From Heterohyrax brucei (Eukaryota > Chordata > Mammalia > Hyracoidea > Procaviidae), in assembly GCA_028571685.1 (NCBI GenBank), contig CM053156.1, positions 83,827,049-83,891,048 of the forward strand: a stretch of 64,000 nt of DNA, written 5' to 3'. A model generated the notes under the pieces. That model ran no database searches. It was not told the origin of the DNA and saw only the letters and a program-made list of their open reading frames with translations. Of the stretch, positions 10,586-22,332 are shown in pieces. Made by a program: the position numbers and the translations under genes. Within the stretch, counting starts at the first letter, position 1, and each line of letters starts with the position of its first letter.

Positions 10586-10962
10586 TTAGTAAGATTTCTC
10601 CCTGATTTTCATGGTTTTTATTTCATTGCTGCCTGTTTGTTTGTTTTTATTGTTATTTTTAAGATTTCTTATTCTTAAGTATGCTGGGTCAGTACTTAAC
10701 TCTTTAAGTTTCTTACATATCCCATAAGAAGATCAGGACAAGGCATTCAAACCGCGCACAACCCAAGTTACACAGTCAGGCAGCAGTTACTGCCGCATGT
10801 TGGGCTTTTCCAGACACATGTGATGTTCTATTTGTAGTTTTGCTGCTTCGTTGGTGTTAGATAACTATGTGTTTAGTTTGCAGGCTAACCCTGAGCGAAA
10901 TGGGTTAGGTTTCTATTTTTCACTTTCCCTGTGTTACCTCTTTTGCTCCCTCTGACTCTTGT
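10586..10962. other. Unassigned sequence
   Basis: T-rich and unrecognised. No exon seen. Confidence 0.4.
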
Positions 10963-11010
10963 ACACAAACACACAATATGTGCACTCACACATACACACA
11001 CACACACCCA
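10963..11010. repeat. Imperfect (CA)n
   Basis: Interrupted CA/ACAC dinucleotide run. Confidence 0.9.
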
Positions 11011-12554
11011 TTTCTATTTATCACTCTACCTAGTCCTCTGGGTCCCCAGCCTGGAAATGAATTAGTATCTTACTGACAGTTTGATGATCCCGGTCTGTGC
11101 AGATAAAGTGGACATCTCACATATGACCACAGAGCCAGGGGTGGCTTTCTTCAACCCTGGGTGTTAAGACCACAGCCTCACATCTGCCTGTCCATTGGGT
11201 TCTTTGTGAGTCACAGAGACTGGCAGCAGTAACAACATTTCTCTTCCAGCCCCCTTCCCAACTCTGGCCTCTTAGGAGTGACCATGCATCTAGCATCTGC
11301 ACCCTGAGTGTCACTTTATTTGCAGACACGCATCTACCAGCCACCAAGCAAGAGGAGGTACTCATGCTGTTTGGAAGAAGGCCTTGTCTTTTTCCATGTC
11401 TTCCACCTGATAACGTGTCTATCATTACCAAGTTTCTGAAGCAGAGAGATGAAGTTAAAATTTATCACTGCTGTGTTTTTTAGGAAAAGAGACTAAGTCA
11501 CATGATGAAGTTTTGATTTCTACTATTTTCATTGTTCACACTGCATAAAACAGTCCATTTGAATATTACAAAACAAAAGAAAATCTTGCATTAATATCTG
11601 TTTAGTTTACAAAAAAAATCAATTATGTACTTGAAAAGATGTAAATAAACAGGAATAGCTTAAAATATTTGGGGGACGGGAGGTAGATATTTAATAACAG
11701 CTTTTGAAAATATAAATTGCCCTGATATCCACAAATTAATACTCACATTGCTGCCACTTCCAAAATGGAACATTAAAACATCAGATATATTACCAAAATC
11801 ACTTCAACAATTGTTTCAACCCTTTTTCCAGGACCTTCTAGTTCTACAGTCTACCCATTTCTGAGTCTAATGGACACATGTGAGCTTCTCTTTCCACCAC
11901 CTGTTAAGAAGATACCATCTTTATTTAAATGATCATACAAAGAGACAGAAAATCGAGTGCTTAATAAGTTTGCAAAGATTCCTTTCAAACAAACTTAGCA
12001 CATTGTTACTTACTGGATATACATATAGAGACGTGAAATTTGAATCCGTTCCCCAAAGCCTAAGTACGACTGTGACAAGCTGAATTTTCTTTCTCTGACA
12101 CTCAAAGACGCCATGAGTATTCCTTGGTGTCTCCTCATCAGACCACAGGATCAGAGATGCAGAGGTTTCAAAGATGGGCAGGATCAGTGTCACTGCAGTC
12201 ATTCTCCACCAAGGTGACTTTCATGCCAGCGGGCAATGGCAACTTCTGCAAAATCTTAGCTATTGTAACCTGGGGAGGGGTGTGCTCCTGGCTTCTAGTG
12301 GATGGAGCCTGGGGTTGCTTGCTAAATATCCTAGCATGAGCAGGACCATCATACCACAAAAACTCATCCAAAATGTTAGTAGGGTATAAGCTGAGAAATG
12401 TTGGGCTGGATTCACATGTAAAAACTGTTTAATGAATGTTATCTGTATTATAACTCTTGACTTCTACTCATGGTGAGCTCGTGCACAGGAGAATAAAACA
12501 CTGCTGGGTCACGTGCCACCTTTGCAATCATTGATATGTCCGAGCCCATTATTA
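11011..12554. other. Repeat-poor, unassigned
   Basis: The longest stretch here without recognised elements. It includes 11333-11420, copied in inverted form at 10.3 kb. Several overlapping short frames at 11.9-12.4 kb on both strands have no recognisable domain. No splice-bounded exon stands out. Confidence 0.45.
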
Positions 12555-12735
12555 CTGTAGCTATTGTGTTTGTCAATCCATCTCACTGAAGATTTCTCTT
12601 GTTCTTGTTGGCACACTGCTTTACCAAACTTGATGTTCTTTTCCAGTGACTGGTCTTTCTTGATCATGTGTACAAGTGAGTCAAAGCCTCACCATCCTCG
12701 GTTCTAAGGAGCATTCCAGTTGCATTGTTTCTAAG
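12555..12735 (-). mobile_element. RTE LINE coding remnant
   Basis: Plus strand 'gtcaatccatctcactgaag', 'gatgttcttttccagtgact' and 'gttctaaggagcattccagt' are reversed RTE 3' coding sequence. No tail is present. Confidence 0.8.
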
Positions 12736-12910
12736 ACTGTTGTGCTGTGGTGGTTTGTGTGTTCCTATGTTGCTGGAAGCTATGCCACTAGTATTTCAAA
12801 TACTGGTGGAATCATGGTGGACAGGTTTCAGCAGAGATTCCAGACTGAGAGATTAGGTAGAAAGGCCTGGTGATCTACTTTCAAAAATTAGTTAATGAAA
12901 ACCCTATAGA
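12736..12910 (+). mobile_element. RTE 5' region / non-autonomous RTE
   Basis: 'gttgctggaagctatgccac', 'tggtggacaggtttcagcag' and 'aaaggcctggtgatctactt' match the module at 5473 and 26819. It lies head-to-head with the reversed RTE piece on its left. Confidence 0.75.
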
Positions 12911-12924
12911 CAGATAACAGATGA

Positions 12925-12952
12925 TAGATAAGCAGGTAGGTAGGTAGGTAGG

Positions 12953-12992
<40 letters not shown>

Positions 12993-13000
12993 TAGAAAGA
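12925..13000. repeat. Compound (GGTA)n-(GACA)n microsatellite
   Basis: About five 'aggt' units pass directly into about nine 'agac' units, ending in 'gatagaaag'. Confidence 0.95.
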
Positions 13001-13072
13001 AATATGCACATGCATATATTCACACATATCTGTGAATATACATACATATACCTAAAAAAACGAACAAAAAAA

Positions 13073-13231
13073 CTTTTGCTGTTGAGTCACTTTAAGGTTG
13101 ATTCCAACTCACAGCAACTCTATAGGACATAGCAGAACTGTCCTATAAAATTTCCAAGGAAAGCCTGGTGGATTTGAACTGCTGACCTTCTGGTTAGCAG
13201 CCATAGCTCTTAACCCACCCCTACACCAGGG

Positions 13232-13235
<4 letters not shown>
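13073..13235 (-). mobile_element. AfroSINE (short type)
   Basis: Reversed copy: 'gttgattccaactcacagca', 'gatttgaactgctgacct', 'ctggttagcagccatagc'. Its 5' end abuts a CA run. Confidence 0.88.
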
Positions 13236-13265
<30 letters not shown>

Positions 13266-13282
13266 CATGCACACACACACAT
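13236..13282. repeat. (CA)n
   Basis: CA run interrupted by 'tgcatg'. Confidence 0.95.
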
Positions 13283-13445
13283 CTTTTAATTTATATACAC
13301 CTATTCCTCACTTATTGCATGTCTCATTATCCAACATCTCACATTCACAACAACAGTAAAAAGTCTACTGTCCACCTATTTTGTGCATCAGCAGTGTCTG
13401 TCTGGTGGCAACACTCAGGTACTAGACAAGTATTTCACCGGCTAT

Positions 13446-13735
13446 AATGGTTAAGGTTACATGTCAGCTTGGCAGGGTCGTGATTTTTAGTGGCTTGACA
13501 GTTATAAAATGATGTAATCGGATAGTTCTGTAACAACTTAATTTGGTGATTATGTAATGATGTAGTCATCTTCCATCTGGTAACCTGTCGTGGTCATCTA
13601 TTTTCATACACTGCCAATTTTCGTGTAACGACCTGATCTTTGGAGCCTAAGTGTGCTGTTAAAGGAGTGCTATGAAATCACCATACAGAAGTTTGTGTGC
13701 AGGTGTTTTATTTTGTAGGAAAACTAACTTGACAA
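13446..13735 (+). mobile_element. LTR-like repeat, family uncertain
   Basis: 'gttacatgtcagcttggcag' and 'ggtagttctgtaac'-type phrases resemble an elephant LTR-type repeat I remember only loosely. It ends near 'aactaacttgaca'. Confidence 0.4.
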
Positions 13736-13799
13736 ACTATTAATAAACTCAGAGAATTTTCTGTTCCAGGCTCTGGTTCTTCCCATAAGTGCTTCCTGG

Positions 13800-13995
13800 G
13801 TTCAAATTACCATTCTGAGTACTTTATATTTAAATCACACACCTGCCTGACAGCCCTAACAGCTGGGTACTGTAATCCTCCTATTACAGATAGGTGAACT
13901 AAGGCCCGGAGGAGCTAAGGAGCTTGCCCAAGCTCGCTGAGCTGGTAACTGGAGGAGCCAGGTTCTCACCCAGACAGTCTGGCAGAACCCAGCTA
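13800..13995 (-). mobile_element. MIR
   Basis: Strong reversed MIR: 'attacagataggtgaactaa', 'gcttgcccaagctcgctgag', 'ccaggttctcacccagacag'. Confidence 0.85.
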
Positions 13996-15020
13996 CTTTG
14001 CAATAGTATCCAGCTGCTGACCCCAAACCATCCTTAAAGCCCCTTCTGCTATGAGCTCTGTCACCTCCCATTGCTCACCCTCTGAAGAGTAAGCTTGTGC
14101 GCTGCTCTGCACCCGAGGAGGGGTAGAGTCTGAGTCATAAGGAAAACTTCAGCAGGTAAGTAAGGTGCACATCAAAGCACTGAGATGAATGCTAATAAGA
14201 GTAAACATACAAAACGGCATTTTTTTCAAAAATGATTTCCAAGTCCCCACCAGGTGCTATTGCAGATAAAGCAGGGTCGTGAGATGTTTCTGTGCATAGA
14301 ATGAATGGGAGGTGATCCCAGCCACAGGCTTAGCCCACGGTGTTTCTTACAAGTAAGCTGTGCATTGCTTTTGATTCCTATTAGCTGGATTTCATCATGG
14401 GCTCCTGGAACGCCCAGAAAACACACAAAAAGGCAGATGCAGACCCTCCTCAGAAGAATTTTATTTTCAGAGCAGAAACATGCAAATATCTTCTCTACAC
14501 CCTGCTTTCTGCAAACACAGAGTGAAAAATTAAGTAGCAAAAATGAGAAGGAAAGAAAGCAGTACAATTCAGGCTTCACAAACTCTTGTAGGTTATTAGC
14601 ATGTTATAAATTGTGAGCTGCAAACACAAGCTGTCCTTAAACCAGAACAAAAAGAAAAAGCAGATGGCTTCCTTTTACATCCAGGGAAACTTTTCCTGAA
14701 TACAAGTGTATGTTCCCTTCTGCCCAGCTGGCAGTCCCCAGACAAATGATCTGCTTTTTGTCAACTGGAGAAGAATTCTTGATCTACATCCCTCATCCCT
14801 TTTAAAATGTTACAATATCTAGAAATGAGAACAAAAAAGGGAAGCACCAGAGTATTCGACAAATGTTACTTCTGCCCTGTCACATAAGCTTACACAGAAA
14901 CTTGATAGGGCCCAAACCACATACCAGCATATTACTCTTATTCTCATCATCATTACGTATGTATTTTCAACAAACTTTTTTTTGCTGGTTGATTGCATCT
15001 GCTTTGACTGGAGAAAAAGT
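13996..15020. other. Repeat-poor, unassigned
   Basis: Overlapping frames of 117 (-) and 103 (+) codons at 14.2-14.6 kb occupy the same bases on opposite strands and show no known domain. Possible conserved noncoding DNA, not testable here. Confidence 0.4.
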
Positions 15021-15024
15021 AGAC

Positions 15025-15420
15025 TGTCTTAGTCATCTAGTGCTGCTATAACAGAAATACCACAAGTGGGTGGCTTTAATGAACAAAAATGTGTTTTTTC
15101 CCTGTTTAGGGAGCTAGAATTCTGAATTCAGTGTGTCAGCTTTAGGGAATGATTTGCTTTCTCTCTGTCAGCTCTGAAGGAAGGTCCTTGTCCCTTTTCA
15201 ACTTCTGTTCCTAGGTTCCTTGGTGATCATACAGCCTGTGTTTTCCTTTCCATCCTTTCCATTTGTTCTGTTCCTTTATATCTCAAAACAGGTTGATTTA
15301 AGTCACACTGTATACTAATACTGGCATATTAACAAATAAAACATTGTCCAAATGTCATTATAACCACAGGTAGAGGGATTAGGATTTATAACACATATTT
15401 TGGGGGGATACAACCCTACC
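15025..15420 (-). mobile_element. MaLR-like LTR
   Basis: Starts 'tgtcttagtcatctagtgct', then 'cacaagtgggtggcttta', and ends near 'ttttggggggatacaaccc', the layout of the other reversed LTRs at 24832 and 56629. A likely solo LTR. Confidence 0.75.
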
Positions 15421-15464
15421 TATAAAAGTAGACAGAGGAAAATATCTGTGACATAGTGTAAGGA

Positions 15465-15670
15465 ATGTGAGACTTTGAAAGACGCACACTGGTATTCAAA
15501 TTTCATCTCAGCCACATTCTAAGTAACTGTCTACCCTTGGAAAAATGATTTAAAAATTTATTTTAAAAATTATTTATTCTTTGCAAGCTTTAGGGCTTTT
15601 TTATGTACAATGGGGGAACAATAACATCTGCCTTTTCAGGGAGATTTTCAGTGTGAATGTATTAAAAAGA
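15465..15670 (+). mobile_element. MIR, degenerate
   Basis: 'actggtattcaaatttcatc', 'ctacccttggaaaaatgatt' and 'gtacaatgggggaacaataa' follow the MIR order. Confidence 0.6.
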
Positions 15671-16299
15671 CAGGTACCAGGCAGACCTTCAGAGAATGGC
15701 CACTTGTCATTCATCTTGGCAATTTGGTTAACCTTTAGCTCCTTTCTTCTCAAAATATGGTTCTTGGACCAATACTGTCAGCATCATTTGGGGCTTGTTA
15801 GAAATGCAGAATCTCAGACCTACTCAATTAGATTCTACATTTAATACATGGCTCCCAGATATTTGATGATTGCATTTCAGATTGAGAATATACTAATTCT
15901 TCTTAACTTCATTCATACAAGGAGAGCGAGACTATTTAGTTCATAAACTATTGGAGGCTGGAATGAGACATTGTATTACTTGTACAGCACTTCATAAGTG
16001 TCTATTGCTGAGTTGTTTTGCTATTGTTAACCCAGAAAAATGTACAGGGACCAGATCAGGAAGTGTCAAATGGTCATTGACTTAATTCCATTATCTGCAT
16101 GGTCTTAAAATAGTTTCACCAATATGCTAATTGTCATTGTAGCTCAGGTGGTGAATGATTGAATTACCTTCATTCTTGATCCTAGCAGCCAAAAATGGAT
16201 CCCAAGTTGCTTCTTATATTCTTTTTGTGCTTTAAGAGTCTTAAGAGAAGAGAATTCAATGCTTCTGATCAATTTTATGTTATTGTCAAAAGAAAGCTG
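15671..16299. other. Unassigned sequence
   Basis: No recognised element. Confidence 0.4.
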
Positions 16300-16712
16300 T
16301 GTTTGTCATGTATTAGGTATCTATTGCTGTGTTACACATTACCCCAAATTTGGTGGCTTCAAACAAAAATGTTCATATCATGCAATTTCTGAGCACCAGT
16401 TATCTAGGAACAGTTTAGCTGAGAATTTCTGCCTCAGAGTCTCTCGTGAAATTTGTTGTTGATTGGGGCCACACCCATCAGTTCCCAAGAAGGTTCACTC
16501 ATGTGGTTGTTGGCTGGAGCAAGCAACTGGAAGAGAGAGAAGCAGAGACAGTGTCTTTTATAACTTAATATCAGAAGTGACAAACCACCATTTCCACTGT
16601 ATTCCATTAGTCACATCTGCTGTAATATGAAAAGGGACTGTATACAGTGTGACTACCAGGAAACAGGGATTGTGGAGGTCCATCTCAGAAGCTGAATACC
16701 AGTCCCTGGCTC
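16300..16712 (-). mobile_element. Old MaLR-like LTR
   Basis: 'ttaggtatctattgctgtgt', 'aggttcactcatgtggttgt', 'agagacagtgtcttttataa' and 'ataccaggaaacagg'-type ending suggest an ancient reversed LTR of MLT1 type. Confidence 0.6.
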
Positions 16713-17589
16713 AATAATTCATACTGAAATAGATGTGCATGACAGGTGAAGATGGAGAGCTGTGTCACCTTCCAGCTTTAATTGAGTCTTACCATTACTT
16801 TTATACCCAGCTCAATTTTCTCTCCTTTCAGAAACTTCCTTGACAGGAAGTATTTTCAGTTGCCTCTCTCCTACAGACATTTGTTCTTTCCTCACTACTC
16901 TATAGTGTAATTTTACTCAATATTTGTTTCATAAAAGCTAACCTATTCACCAAATGCCTAGCATGAGTGAGATTATGTTAACAGGAGGAACAACTCAGAA
17001 AAGGAGAGTGAGCATGTTGCACAATTCAAAGACAGTAAATGAGGTCACAACTTAATTGTACATATAGAAGCTATTTAGTTGCTTTTTGCTCTGCTGTGTA
17101 TATTCTCAACAACAAAAATAAAATGAATTATGTAAAAAATACCTAGCATGTACCAAGTACATAGTGACACTGAATAACTACTTTTTAAATGATTATAATT
17201 ATTACCTAAAAACTCAATTTATTGGGCTATCTAGGTGAGCTGGAAGGGCACATGTGTTTGTGATTAATTTTCATATTTTGGGTCTCACAAATATTCTTAT
17301 AAAATCACCTTGAGGGAAGTAGATCTTGAAAATCAAATTATAAATCTTTCAATGCAGTAAAATCTCAATATATAGGAATCTCACCAATTATGATCATCTA
17401 TTAAAAAGAGTAACTAAATTCAATTGTCTATAATGATCAATTTACCACAAAACTCTATGATGGAGAGGAAGTATATATAGCCACAGGACAAGTTAAAACT
17501 AGGTTACTTATCCACCTCAAAAGAGACAAGGATATGTGCTGAACTCAGTATGAGTTCACTACCAACTCTTTGGCTTTTAAAATGTATAC
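16713..17589. other. Unassigned, AT-rich
   Basis: No recognised element or exon. Confidence 0.4.
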
Positions 17590-17722
17590 ACCTATTACTT
17601 CCAAATTGATTCTGATTCACCCCTAAAGAACAGAGTATAACTGTCCCATAGCGTTTCCAAGAAACAAGCTGGTGGATTCCAACTGCTTTGAGCTCTTAAC
17701 TACTGTGCCACCATAGCTCTCT
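17590..17722 (-). mobile_element. AfroSINE (short type)
   Basis: Reversed, diverged: 'cagagtataactgtcccata', 'actactgtgccaccatagct'. Confidence 0.82.
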
Positions 17723-17739
17723 CAAATGTATAAACCAAA

Positions 17740-17900
17740 AAAATCCAAACCCACTGATATTAAGTTGATTCCAACTCATAGCAACCCTATAGTTCAGAGT
17801 AGAACTGCCCCATCAAGTTTCCAAGGAACACCTGGCACATTTTAACTGCCAACCTTTTGGTTAGCAGCCGTAACACTTCACCACTCCACCACCAGAGTTT
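17740..17900 (-). mobile_element. AfroSINE (short type)
   Basis: Reversed: 'gttgattccaactcatagca', 'gccaaccttttggttagcag'. Adjacent to the preceding copy in the same orientation. Confidence 0.88.
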
Positions 17901-18941
17901 CAAATGTATAGGATTGAGCAATAAACATTCTTTTAAAAAATGCACTGAAGTTCTCTTAACACCATTGATCACTAAATTACAGTTTGATCTTGTCCATTAT
18001 CTGTTAAAATAAAATAAAATATCCATTCTAAACACCAGGAACAGTTCTACTTGAAGACCTTGGACTTGGTTTTTCCCTGTTCTAGAATTCTCTTCTCCTA
18101 AATGTCTGATTGCCTGTAAAACTCTGAGCGTGACTGATATCTGCTTTCTAGGCAAAGACATATACCGAGAATTTACTCCTCCTTTTGTTCTCAAAATGGT
18201 AATTCTGTGAGAGGTTAAAGCCAGTATATTTTGAAAACAAATGACAGCATAATAATAATACAACTTTATAATCAAATATTAATGGTTTCCTAAATGTTTA
18301 TTGTGCTGTTAAATTAAATGATTTCCAGGCCTGAGCAAAGCAAACTGTATATAATCTGCCACAAACAAAATGGTAAATCAAATATCTGGCTGTTTAACAG
18401 CAATTTCTGTCTTTTCAAATCTTGTAATGTCCTCATTCCAAAATTAATCCCTAGAAGAAAGTTTGAAGTACAAAGCAAATATGAGGAGAAAGGCTCCTGT
18501 GACAGGGAGACTTGTGTTTTAATTGTGTAATTATCACAGCCCAGAATTTACAAATTACATTTGTAGTGGTGTTTAACTTGCTTTACTAACCTTCTATTTG
18601 TGCAAAAGCTTACATAATTATCCCTGAGTGTTCTCTTTGGAAGGCCACGTCTAATCACTGGCATTAAAATTCTAAACTTCTTTCTTCAAGTAACGTGCAT
18701 GCAATTAAGGCGCCTGTGTTAAAAGGCCTCTGATCCCAAGAGTTGACGTACTGTCCTAATTGTAGAAAATTGGTGTGGAACTTGCTGTACTGCCACTTCC
18801 TAGATGGCCCCTTACTTTGCCTGTCGTGAAATAGATAAAAGCAAGGCATGTTCCGAAGTGCAAGTTTATTCAAGGGGAAAAATAACAGGAAAAAAGGAGT
18901 AAATAAAAGGATCAAAGTACCTATTCTTACACAGCAAAACA
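17901..18941. other. Repeat-poor, AT-rich
   Basis: 18290-18660 lacks any recognised repeat and has several homeodomain-type 'aatta/ttaatt' cores, so it is a candidate conserved noncoding element. The 109-codon frame at 18664-18993 runs into the SINE. Confidence 0.4.
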
Positions 18942-19125
18942 GTTGACTAAGTTGACTCTGACTCATGCGGACCCCATGAGTGTCAGAGTACAACTCTGCC
19001 CCATAGTATTGTCAATGGATGGTTTTTCAGAAGTTGATCACCAGGCCTTTCCTCTGAGGATTTCCTGGGTGGACTTGAATCTCCAACCTCTTGATTAGTG
19101 GCTAAGCACCACTCGGGGGCTCCTA
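18942..19125 (-). mobile_element. AfroSINE (long type, second subtype)
   Basis: 'gactctgactcatgcggacc', 'tttttcagaagttgatcacc' and 'gtggacttgaatctccaacc' mark the subtype with a 'ccccatgagtgtcagagta' 3' module. Confidence 0.85.
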
Positions 19126-19429
19126 AATGGCAAGTTGCTTACACATCCATGGTGGAGAAAGAACATAACAGTGGAAGGCGTAACCAATAGCCCAGAACTT
19201 ACTCACTATGACAGCCACTATGAACTAAGTTGTAAAACTGGAGTTCCAGACTTGATTTCTGCCACATCATGCCATCTCCTAAATGACATCAAACTGAGAC
19301 ATTCTTCAGTCTTCTCTCTGTGCTTTTCTGGCAAGTTCTTCTGTTAAAGCCAAGCACTGAAGCTTGGTCCACAGTTCCCCCAGCACCAGGGATCACTGAG
19401 GCCATGGTTGAATGCAGAATCACCAAAGC
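19126..19429. other. Unassigned sequence
   Basis: Nothing recognised. Confidence 0.4.
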
Positions 19430-20110
19430 AGGGTCTGTCCACCTGCATTTTGTTTTTAGTTGTTTATAATGTTTTTGCTGCAGTTTAGGGACCCATTCAA
19501 GAACTGCTACACAGGTTCTTCAGTGACATTGGTTACATTCTTCACAGGTATGAACATTCTCATTATTTCTGTTCTGGTTGTTCTGTTTCTATTAATCTAG
19601 TTTTTCTGTATCCTTACATTCTCATCTTTGCTTTAAGGTAATTTAGAGGAGCACAGTACTTGCAGGTGATATTTATAGTTTTGAGTTAATCTGTTAATTA
19701 GCTACGAGGTAACTTCAAAGTCTAATTTGGGTTCAAGGGTTGAAGAGTATCTCAGGGTAATAATCTCAGGGAGTCTGCCAATTTCACCATTCCAGTAGGT
19801 CCAATTTGTTGTTGTTACTGTTTGTGAAGGAATTTGAGGTCCTGTTGCATGTTTGTCTCCCATCCACGTTTCTCCTGGTCTATTTTAATCCTGATCAAAA
19901 TGTCTGGAGCAGCAGCCAGCACCATCCAGGTCTTCCGGTCTCAGGGTAGATGAGGTCGTGGTGTATGTAGGTTATGTGTCCTCTAGGGTAGCTTCTTCTT
20001 TGCATCTTTCGTTCCCTTCTCTTTTGCTCCAGACAAGTAAAGACCAGTAGTTGTATCTTAGATCAGTCTGAATTTTTAACAAAACACCGTCTTTCTTTCT
20101 CCCTTTTTTC
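19430..20110 (-). mobile_element. Elephant-type L1 3' UTR
   Basis: Reversed: 'gtttttgctgcagtttaggg', 'ttgaagagtatctcagggta', 'ggtctcagggtagatgaggt' and 'accagtagttgtatcttaga' in expected order. Confidence 0.8.
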
Positions 20111-20139
20111 TACCAGTCTAGCAGACTTTATTATACAAG

Positions 20140-20995
20140 ATAAACTTTTATTTATTTTTTAAAAATAATGTGTTGTAATTTTGGTGAAAGTTGACACACA
20201 AAGTTAGGTTCCCATTTGAGCATTTCCACAAAAATTGCTCAGTGGTGTTATTTGTATTTATCACAATGGGTCAGTATTTCTTTGTGTTCTGTTTTTTCCA
20301 CTTCCAGTACTCTGGTTTTCCTGTCCTTTGTCTCCTCATCTTTGCTTTGGGGTAATTATTGACTTTTTGGTCCCATACCGATAGTTTTCAAGTACAGCAC
20401 CTACGTTTTGGGTAGTGTCTTTAATTTTGTGTGCCATTCTGTTATTTCACTAAAAGGAGATTTCTTGGGGTAGGCTCAATTCAGTTCTAGTTTTAAGGTG
20501 TACCTCAGGGCTGTCATCTTAGGGCGTCCTCCGTTCCAATTCTTATGACTTTCTTGTTTCCTAATAAGACTTTGAGTTCTGCTCCATATTGTTCTCTCCT
20601 TCTATCTAAGACCAATTATTGTGATCCTACTCAGAATGCTCAGTGGTGGTAGGTGATCTCATTTTAGGTGATGTGGTTACATATATAGACTTATTTCCTC
20701 TCTGAGTTTCTGGTTGCCTTCTTACTATTTTGCTTCTGGTGAGTAGAGATCCATTAGCCGTATCTTAAACGGCCACTCACAAGCTTTTGAGACTTCAAAC
20801 ACTACTCACTTCAGTAAGATGCAGACCATGATTTTTGTGAGCTTTGTTACGTCAATTGAGTTGCCTCAGGAGACTATGGTCCTAAGTCTTCAAAGTAAGA
20901 AATCATTGTGGGATGTTATTTGGTTATGTTTGAGAAACATCCATATTTCAGTCTCCGTGAATATATGGACTTGCACCCCATGTTTATATTTACAC
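20140..20995 (-). mobile_element. Elephant-type L1 3' UTR
   Basis: A second reversed L1 3' UTR of a different subtype: 'ttggtgaaagttgacacaca', 'gatccattagccgtatctta', 'gagacttcaaacactactca'. It begins at its A/T-rich 3' end beside the first copy. Confidence 0.75.
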
Positions 20996-21000
20996 ATACC

Positions 21001-21045
21001 TGGGTCGCCATGAGTCGCATCCGACTTGACGGCACTTGGCTGGCT
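21001..21045 (+). mobile_element. Ultrashort AfroSINE-tail copy
   Basis: Only 'gtcgccatgagtcgcatcc' followed by the 'cggcacttggctggct' tail, about 45 nt, with no SINE body upstream. Confidence 0.7.
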
Positions 21046-21053
21046 GTAGATAC

Positions 21054-21112
21054 ATGACTATAGGGTTGCTATGACTCAGAATCGACTTGACAGCAGTGCA
21101 TTTGGTTTTTCG
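21054..21112 (+). mobile_element. Truncated SINE 3' end
   Basis: 'atagggttgctatgactcag' to 'gcatttggttttt'. The tail is of the 'ggtttggttt' type, unlike its 21001 neighbour. Confidence 0.75.
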
Positions 21113-21117
21113 AGGGG

Positions 21118-21660
21118 TAGATATATGCAGATGACACAACTTGCTTACTGAAAGTGAAGAGGACTTGAAGCACTTACTGATGAAGATCAAGGACTACAGC
21201 CTTCCTTTTGGATTACATTTCAACTTAAAAAAGAAAACCAGTGGCATCGAGTTGGGTCTGACTCGTAGCAACCCTAGAGGTTACACTAGAGCTGCCCCAG
21301 ACAGCACCAACAAAGAAATCGTGATAAACAGAGAAAATAATGAAGTTGTCAAGGATTTCATTTCACTTAGATCCACAATCAACACTCACGGAAGGAGTAG
21401 TCAAGAAATCAAACAACGTATTGCATTTGGCAAAACTGTAGCAGAAGACCTCTTTAAAGTGTTTGAAAGCAAAAACTGTTACCTTGAGGTCTAAGATGCA
21501 TTTGACCCAAGCCACAATATTTTCAGTTGCCTCATATGCATGCAAAAACTGGACAATGAATAAAGAAGAATCAATGTCTTTCAATTACGAGGTTGGTATA
21601 GAATATTGAATATACCATGGATGGCCATATCTTGCAGGAAGTACAGCCAGAGTGCCCACA
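21118..21660 (+). mobile_element. RTE LINE coding remnant
   Basis: Starts at the YADD-encoding 'tatgcagatgacacaac' and continues through the RTE coding order to about 21660. A reversed AfroSINE 3' fragment lies at 21236-21298. No RTE 3' tail is present. Confidence 0.82.
21141..21494 (+). pseudogene. RTE reverse transcriptase with SINE-derived insert
   Basis: A 117-codon frame. Residues 1-30 follow the RTE sequence just after YADD, with 'LLTESEEDL'-like spacing. Residues ~33-53 are translated from the SINE fragment, and the rest is RTE again ('EVVKDFISLRSTINTHGRSS'). The insert left the frame open, apparently by chance, since stops follow soon after. Not a functional protein. Confidence 0.75.
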
Positions 21661-22332
21661 CACATTAGCAACAGTACAACTCTTTTGTTAAAAGTCATTA
21701 CATTTCTAACCAGAGAATAATTTACAGTAAGGGGAACTGGATACTTATAGACAGACCAAAGCAGTGAAATCTACTGGGTCTTAGAGAAACTTGGAAGGAA
21801 GGCTCGAAAGCTGTGAGTGTTCTCCCTCCGTCTTTGAATCATCCCTTTCTTCAGATAGCTACTTCATTCCTCTCCTTCTCTCCTTCCCTCCTTCTCCCTT
21901 TCCTTCTGTCTCCTCTTCACGGTCTTCCTCCTTCTCCCCTGTTTTTCTGGTTGGCAAAATGGGACAAGGCCTTGATATTTTTCATTCATTTCCCTCACCT
22001 TCATCCCTTTTCTATTTTTCAAACACACTGACCTCTTTGCTGCCACTGCTCCTCTGCATTTTCATGTCCTCAGCCAGGAGCACGCTATGCGTGGCAATCT
22101 CCTTTTCCTCATTCTAACTCAGCTGCGATACTGACTCCTGAGAGAGAAACCCCTCAGTGGTAGCTAACACTTGCTGGACCCTTAACATATGCCATGCCAT
22201 GGGAGGCTCCCAGAATACCTGCATATCTAACAATTGGCTCTCATTTAATTATTTGTATCTTATCTGTCTGATGATTGACTGGATAGCACTTATCCAAATT
22301 GAAAATATCATATTTATCTGATAGCGTCACTT
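21661..22332. other. Unassigned, pyrimidine-rich
   Basis: 21860-21935 is a CT-rich tract. The overlapping 108- and 72-codon frames are explained by that composition. Confidence 0.5.

Noticed and set aside
12925..13000. CRISPR-like regular array
   Set aside because: It is a tetranucleotide microsatellite with no spacers, and the genome is mammalian.
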